A stretch of DNA of 64,000 nucleotides from Plectosphaerella cucumerina (taxonomy: Eukaryota; Ascomycota; Sordariomycetes; Glomerellales; Plectosphaerellaceae). The position numbers and the translations under genes were made by a program. Shown here piece by piece: positions 57,426 to 64,000 of the stretch. The first letter of the stretch is position 1. Every line of letters starts with the position of its first letter. The stretch is from assembly GCA_020746995.1 (NCBI GenBank), contig JAGPXD010000001.1, positions 992,001 to 1,056,000 on the forward strand, in the 5' to 3' direction. A model generated the notes under the pieces. The model was given only the letters and a program-made list of their open reading frames with translations. It made no database searches and had not been told where the DNA came from.

Positions 57426-57861
57426 GTTGAGAGATATGGGTAAATTCTGCATCGGGCGTGGCGAGATTGATGATGTTGACGCCAGAGCCGGAGGCCTGCC
57501 CTGGGAATGAAAGCTGATGTTGATGTTGTTGTATTTCTAGGTAGATAATGAAGTGCATTTTAGGAAGATAGGTTGGCTTGGCAAGAAGATGCCCAAGGCA
57601 GGAGAAGAGCATATGGTGTACCTACGTTTCATCCCTCAAGGGTCACGTCGCGGAAGGAGCCACCACGAACATGCAGCGGTTTGCGGCAGGGGCAACACGT
57701 GAAACATGGCACGCAGCATCTGATTAGGCGGCGCAGCGCCGTCGCTAGAATGAGACTACGGCAGGACGCAGCTTGTAGGTAGGGAATAAGTGTTTTGATC
57801 TGGTGTACAACGTCTCATGCTCTAGACGGGACTTCTAACAACCCTCGCGAAGCCATCTCCT
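57426..57861. other. Intergenic; nothing seen
   Basis: This is the 5' flank of the zinc-ribbon gene and the 3' flank of the ATP synthase delta gene, both on the minus strand. An ATG at 57452 would add nine residues to the zinc-ribbon protein. Confidence 0.5.
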
Positions 57862-58693
57862 TTACTTCAGGGAGGCCTGGAGGCTCTCGAGGACCTGGCG
57901 GAGGAACGTCAGCTAGTGATCTAGAATGCATAGAACGCGGGGCGACTCACCTCGAGCTCGATCTTGGCCTCGGCAACATCCTGCTCGCTGCCGCCGCCGT
58001 TGGCAACCTTCTGGGCCTCGGCGATCTGGGCGCGGACGGCCTCGGCGCTGAAGTCCTCAAGGGGGTAGCCCTCGACGGCGTTGATGCTGAGGACGGAGTT
58101 GGGCTGGACAACAGCGAATCCGCCGGACACTGCGTCTCGTCAGTATGGCGTGTTCATCTTCCAAGTGTTCCTCCCAACAAAAATATTATCGGTCGGCGTG
58201 TTCGGACGTACGGAAGAACTGCTTGCTGCCGGACTCCTCAATGACCTCGATCAGACCAGGCTTGAGCTGCTCAATGGAGGGAACGTGGTTGGCGAGGACA
58301 CCCATCTCACCCGACTCGGCGGGGATGTTGACCTGGACGACATCCTGGGACTTGTAGATGGACTGCAGGGCGCGCGTGCGGCAATTAGCTTTGGCTCGAT
58401 CAATTGGCCGTCGACGGCGTTCCGGGACCATCCCCTGCCGTTATCATCGTCATCGTACCTGGTGAGGGAGCGACAGGCTCAGCTTGATCTGTTGTGACGA
58501 CCAGTCAGCTTTTGTTCTCTGCGTCCGTCTTCGAACTTGCGGCTCCGGCGGTCGGTCGGGGGGAATCGGAGGCGCGGGCTGCTTTGCTTGCCTTGTCGGG
58601 GACGGCGTCGGCGTAAGTCCTGCGCTGCAGAGGAGCCCGGAGGACGGCGGGGCGAGCCCGGAGAGCGGCGCGCGCGAGGCGGAGGGAGTTCAT
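57862..58693 (-). CDS. ATP16: ATP synthase delta subunit, mitochondrial F1 (164 aa, 5 exons, one GC-AG intron)
   Basis: Exons are 58693-58592, 58488-58459, 58362-58212, 58129-57951 and 57894-57862. Intron 1 starts GCAAGC and ends ACAG. It is needed to join TYADAVPDK to IKLSLSLPHQ, the conserved start of the mature protein. The N-terminus MNSLRLARAALRARPAVLR is an Arg/Ala-rich mitochondrial targeting sequence. The mature part has SIYKSQDVVQVNIPAESGEMGVLANHVPS (beta-sandwich) followed by the C-terminal helical hairpin and ends ESLQASLK. Delta, the homologue of bacterial epsilon, sits on the central stalk of F1. One exon is only 30 nt, and the terminal one only 33. Confidence 0.95.
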
Positions 58694-61600
58694 GATGGGC
58701 TGGGCGGGCAATTGACGGGTGTTGCTGGAGGAGCTTCAGGTGAGGTCGGTTAGGAATCTTTCGGCTCGTCTCCATTCGCGATTCGGCTAGCGGGCGGGAA
58801 GATTTGCCATCACGGGGAATGTCACGTGGGTCTTTCACCCGGTAACGGCCGGCAGGTGAGATGCGATGACAGGGGTTGCATTCATCGGGGCATTCTTGTA
58901 GGCGTAAAGCAGGCGTTCAGAAGAATCCAATTCTTCGTCATGATCTCCAAGGTTGTCCGCTTCAAGCTCGAAGACGATGTTTGCAGATGCATCAGTCATG
59001 GCAGATCTGCCCTCAACCACTTCGCCACAGCAACGACACAACTCTTTGCGCAGTCAGTTGCCCCCCGACGCACCCTGGGCATGATCTTCACGCCTCAAAA
59101 CCTCGCCTCACCTGCCGTCGCGACACGTGGGCCACTTCGACGGTCATGTTTCCGAGGAGACGGCGCCGTCGGGAATCGCCCGTCGATCAGCGGCACTGTT
59201 GATCCCTCATCCCGGGAGGTGTGGTGAGACAACTCACACCGCTGTTGGGGGTTTTGATCGGCGGGAGTCCCGTGATGAGCCTCTCTGCACACGTCGCCGA
59301 CGAGGCGCAGAGTGTCCGGACAGAGATGGGATGTGCAATTCGTCAAATGCTGTCGTGGCCTTGGCAAATCACTCAGTCCTCGCGGGGTGGTATGATTCTG
59401 GATGGGAGGTGTTGAAATGGCGGCGGCGTGACGTCTGATGTCGAATCATATCCGGAAGTCTACCGAGGATTGACTGTCTTAGTGCTATCGTCATCCAAGC
59501 TTCCCGCGCTCAGTTCAGCCTTCACTTTCATCCCGGACCCGGCAGCTTGTCGCAACAAAGGTGCCTGGTCCTTTGACGCCGGCTCCAACCGCCAGACGTC
59601 CTGCTCTGGGCCTTCGACCGACAACAGGACGTCAGGGTCTCGCCTAAACAGAGCGGCTGAGAGCACTCAAGGTTCGACTAACCTCGAAGCCCCCCGAGTC
59701 TTAAAACACATCGCTAGTAGACCTTTGCTCTGGTTCCCCGATTTCCTTTGTCCTGAGAGTGACATGGAGCTACATCCCCGTCAAAACGGCCAACTTCGAG
59801 CTCGTCAACGTGGGAAAACGGCAACTGCTGTGCATCGTGAGCTGCATCGAGCCACCCGCACTAAAAACCCCGTAGCGTGGCATGGCTTCACATCTTCCCC
59901 GCCCTCGTCGTCAGCCTCGCAAGCAAACTGCACATAGCAAGACAGACCGCCCATCTCGCTGGCACTTCTTTTCTTTTCCCAGGCCGCCGATGCCGCTCCC
60001 CCTTCTTTCCTTCGACGTCGCAATCCTCGATGCTAGCGCGCCTCTGAATGCGGGGTCGAACAGGCCAACAGGGCCCTTGTCGCCGCTTCACCCTGCTCGT
60101 CCCGCGATGCAGGGGTAGCGAGCATCAGGATCAGGATCAAACTGCAGCAGCAGTGGGCAGGGCCGAGCGAGAGCGAGCGAAGCGTGGGGTGTCACCATGC
60201 CATCGCGCCGCATGTGCCAGCGTGCATGCTACCACCACCCTCATGCGTGCAAATCAGCGGCCGACACCCGGTTTGGGGGTGCGCGATATATCGCGACGTT
60301 GCAAAGGGGTCACGAGCTCGACAATGTGGCATGGGAGGGGACCGGGAGAGACGCGGCTGTTCAACGGGGCCCCGACATCAGACGACCTGGCGTGATCCAT
60401 CAACCGCCATGTTGGGATGTCATCAGAACGTGGTCTGCTCAGACTTTCCGGTCCTTTGTCTCTCAAAAGCAGGAGTTGGAGCCCAAGGTCTTGTCCGCAG
60501 TTTCTCTCGCAACGCACCTCGGGAGGTATTGTGCCCCTGATATCTTCCACCAAACAGCAAGTCTCCCAGTGGCGAAGCGGACCGCTCGTAGAGCCCGCCG
60601 AGACAAGATCGCCGGTGGTGCCTCTGGTCAAAGGCCCGTTGCGCCTGGCGACCAATCTCGGGGTTGCCTCATTGCGTCCCACAACGTATGTGTGTGTCTA
60701 CAAACTGATCTGCAGGGCCAGCAGGACCTTGGAGTTGCGGACGCGCATGTGAAGGGGACGAACGGCAGCACAGCAGCAGCGCCTCCGCTCTCAAGCCCGT
60801 CAGACGACCTCAGAGACGTCGGCGCCGCTCCGACATTGCCATTCGTCTTCCCCCAGTCGAAGTGCCATCCAGGAATGCCCGCGCGGTACTCGTAACACGC
60901 CATGCGGGATGGCTCAGGGCCCCGTATCCCCCAGCGGATGCCAGTGGTGTATCTCACACGCGGGACACGTTCTAGTTGAGACGACACCAGGACATGGCGC
61001 ATTGAACGTCTAAGCTCAATGGGGAGCTCACGAGAATGCGGCGGCGCCGCTGGCAGAAACGCCCCCGTGTAAGCAACGTGCACCCTTGCTGCCGCCCCCG
61101 AGCTCGACTCGGACGTCACCCGCCGCCAGGGTCAATCCGAAACTCCGGGGGCTGTGGTATGCTTAATGGGCAATGGGAGAAGGGGTGGAAACGACGACGC
61201 GTTTCCCTCGCAGGGCCGCCCGAGGGCTACAGCTTTTCTTGCTTTCGCCAGAGGGCTCGGCGGGGTCACGGTGTCCTCGCGTCGCATCGATGATGACAAG
61301 ACCAAGACGGCGTCGGCAGGCCAGAGACTACCAATGCCACTCTCCAGGTTTTCGGGGTGAGGGGGAAACGGACGGACACACACCACCCAAAGGCTTGGAC
61401 AACACCGCCCAAGGCCTTGGAGGTGGTGGCCGGCCTTGGACAGACATTATTCGGAGGCCAGGCGAGAGGTCTCACCTGCATGCGCTCGCTGATGCTGCTG
61501 CAGGAATGCGGCGTCGAGGTGCAGCTGCACATGAACGCCGCCCGAGCGCTGGTCCCGAAAGCAGCAAGTCAAGCACCACCGCCCAAGGATGTCCCCTGAG

Positions 61601-64000
61601 AGCATGGCTCCGGGTGTCCCTGTCCGTATGCCTGCAGTGCATCCCGAGTGAACTGTTCTGCCTGGCGCGGTGCAGGTCGACCCGGCCGCGGGATGGGATG
61701 AGCGTTGCAGGTGAGACAGACAGACGGCGGCCTGCTGCCAGTGACATGTCGGTCCCTGGTGACAGGGTCCGAGGGGTCAGCCAAGCGGCGTGAAAGTTGA
61801 GATGGGTTCCTCTGATGTTGACACGCCGTGTCTTGTGTGTCCGGGCAGGCTGCAGGAAGCGCGAGTAATTCCTAAGCTAAGCAGCAAGCACCCGCGACGA
61901 TTGCCGGCCGGTCGGTGTCCGCATGTGCCTCGGACGCTCTGTGCCAGTCGAGGACTTACTCGCTACTCGCCCAGGGGTGGAAGATGGGAGGCAGATGTCC
62001 CCATCACGAGACGGGCCCGGCAGGTTGATCTGTCACATCGCATCCAATCTCTGAAGGGCCGTCTGGTCTCCAATGGCACGGCAGCGGCGCCAACCTCTTC
62101 GTCCGGCGGTTGCTGGCCCCCTCCTTTTTCTTGCTCCAGCGGTGAGAACGGCATGTCCATGCCGACGATGTGTTTGGCGAGGAGGGGATCGTCTTCACCG
62201 CCCCCAGACGAAGCAGACGAGCGATCCGCCGCAAAGCTCGGGCCCCGGAGATTTAAGATGGGGGGAAGAGCAGGGAAGCACAGCAGGGGAGGACGAAACG
62301 GTTCGGCATTCAGTGCTAGTCGAGTCCGTTTTGGTCCCCGTGCGCGACCGTTTCTTTCGAGAGCGAGAAGTCTGCGCTGGCCCGCAAGAGATCCCACCGC
62401 CAGCCCCAAACCGTGGTGCATCCGGGCGCGATGGAGCCGGCGATGGGCGATGGGAAGGCAAGGGGAAATCCATCACGGGCCCTCAACTCGATTCACGATT
62501 CACGATCCTTGACCCGAATCAAATCGCCCGGCCGAACTCTTTCCACCCCATCGTCAACAAAGTCAAACCGTCAACAGTCGATCGCAATTCAACCAACCAC
62601 TGGCGCGGCATAGGTCAGGGCCCTCGGAAAGCCTCTCAACTCTCTAGCGACGGCGGGTCTCGGCTCGCTTTGCTCGTGGAGTCTCTCCCCCAATATTTGC
62701 CGGGCTCGGAGGGGGTGTAAGATGGCGATGGGGGGCCTTGCGAAGGAGGGGACCGAAGAAAACAATCAAAAAGAACGCCGAAAAGCAGGGAGGCGGACAG
62801 TGAGCGACGGCGGCGCGATGGGGATGTCCACGCCCGCGCTCAGGTACCGCAGTACGAGGGCGCCCTGGACTTTCTGGGGTGCTTTCAGGGCACCTGCCGC
62901 CAAAACGAGTACCTGCGCGTGTCGAACCTGCCCCCATGCGAGCTACGGAGGCGAGGACGGTGGGAAGTCGCGATAGAGGACACTGTACCCGCCGTCCGGG
63001 ACTCGGCAACTGCGGGGAAGTTGGCGCATTCTGGCCACTCACGAGCCGTCTTGATCCCGCGAAATCCCGCAACGACGGGGTAGCGCCTTCTCGGCGTCGA
63101 TGCGGTGCCCGCCATGGGGCACTGTGAAATTACTGTCCGGGCGGCGGCGCCCTGCACTGCTTCTGTCTCGCCGCAGCGCACGCAGGTTACAGCGCGCCAT
63201 CGCCTGGAGCTGCCCTCTTTCTTTCAATTGATGAATGAGCTTGCGAGCCTCCCGGGGGCGCTTGTTTTCCGCGTCGGAGCCCCTCCGGACGATGAGGTGG
63301 ATGGCCTGCAGGTTCATCTAAAACCGTGCCGGGTCAACCCCCACCAATTTTTGAGATATTTTCTGGCAAACCCGAGGACCAGTCGAATAACAACACGCGA
63401 CCACAGGACGGGGGGCCGGGCATGACATGGCCGAGTGCATGGCACGGCGCGTTGTGCGGCAACGAGCGAGCGTGTTGTTCCTCAGTTCGCCTCCCTCGGG
63501 CACCGTTGTCGGCCGGAGTGTCTCCCGGATCCGTGGGCGATCCTTACTGTCAGCGGTAGGATGCTGGCCGCTCGCAAGGCTGAGGTCATGGATGACACAC
63601 GCCGGAGCCTGACTTGCCACTTGTACTAGGCAGTCGTGGTTTCGGGGGGGCTTTGCGCGCTGCGCAGCGTTGCGCAGCAGTGGTCACTGGTCTTGGTGGT
63701 TCCGGCGAGTCATCGATGACACTCCCTTTGGGTAATGCAATCGCCGGGCCGTTCGAACGGGTCCCGCAGGGGACGAGGAGCCGAGGAGAGAGCCCGCTCC
63801 GGAGATGGACGCTCGGATGGGATGAAACTTGTTGGATGACAAGCCCGCCAGCGGCTCGGCGTGGAAGAGGAATGACCAAGGCCAAGCCGCCGTGCCTGCG
63901 CACACGGAAAATGGGGGTCCCGTTCAAGTTGCCTGTCATTCGAGTCCAATTGCCAGGGCTCACAGAGAGGGAGGCGAACCACTGGCAGGGGCCTGCCAAG
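58694..64000. other. About 5.3 kb with no supportable gene
   Basis: GC-rich DNA upstream of the ATP synthase delta gene runs to the window edge. Open frames of up to 240 codons overlap in several frames and lack motifs, starts with context, or splice signals. A 54-codon frame on the minus strand (58999-58835) has balanced, acidic composition and is the least random-looking, but nothing supports it further. A gene on the far side may begin beyond 64000. Confidence 0.55.

Noticed and set aside
58835..58999. 54-codon minus-strand frame starting MTDASAN
   Set aside because: The composition looks protein-like, but there is no homology I recognise, no intron logic and no supporting context. It is too short to claim.
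61790..62720. Plus-strand frames of 215-240 codons near the right end
   Set aside because: Two frames are open over the same bases with equally random composition. No family motif or codon bias favours either.
1..64000. CRISPR arrays, bacterial operons, rRNA genes, intact transposons
   Set aside because: None seen. There are no regularly spaced repeats, no terminal inverted repeats around a transposase and no reverse transcriptase motifs, and the gene structure is eukaryotic.

Overview
This window looks like nuclear DNA of a filamentous ascomycete, most likely a Sordariomycete. Protein-coding genes are split by short introns (about 49-160 nt, with one 247-nt exception) with fungal donors and CTAAC-type branch sites. 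They have C-ending codon bias and eukaryotic gene content, such as DRG1/Rbg1, mitochondrial ATP synthase delta, a Zn(II)2Cys6 regulator, a polyprenol reductase and intron-bearing tRNA-Arg genes. Intergenic DNA is unusually GC-rich, and several gaps are 4-7 kb long. I could not run any search, so families are named from motifs and exon structures were worked out by eye.

Layout. 1-3.5 kb: the 3' end of a probable PXA-domain gene, then a CENP-B-type helix-turn-helix protein. 3.5-10.6 kb: a gene desert of about 7 kb. 10.6-24 kb: a conserved housekeeping block with RBG1/DRG1, a very large ankyrin/charged-helix protein resembling Hos4 of the Set3 complex, an ALKBH6-type dioxygenase, a DFG10/SRD5A3-type polyprenol reductase whose stop codon lies 3 nt from that of ALKBH6, and a TPT/nucleotide-sugar transporter. 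27.9-31.6 kb: a PLOD-like glycosyltransferase and a DUF2235 alpha/beta hydrolase. 32.3-43.8 kb: a run of metabolic genes arranged as divergent pairs (Baeyer-Villiger-type monooxygenase with MFS sugar transporter, dihydroxyacetone kinase with SDR dehydrogenase), followed by a Zn2Cys6 regulator. This could be a small catabolic cluster.

43.9-49.3 kb is a gene graveyard. It holds at least three coding remnants on both strands interrupted by frameshifts or stops, plus two unrecognised fragments. Among them sits an intact small secreted But2-like protein gene. At 49.4-50.3 kb there is an intron-less 297-codon reading frame with atypical codon use, a basic Tyr/Ser/Gly/Arg-rich N-terminus and a capsid-like layout. 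It is my best candidate for an endogenous virus-derived gene (CRESS-DNA-type capsid).

50.7-58.7 kb: two intron-containing tRNA-Arg genes (TCG and ACG) flank a class II cAMP phosphodiesterase gene. Then come a zinc-ribbon/coiled-coil gene whose single reading frame is broken by two TAG codons, one without a convincing intron, and the mitochondrial ATP synthase delta subunit gene, which uses a GC-AG intron. 58.7-64 kb: no gene that I can support.
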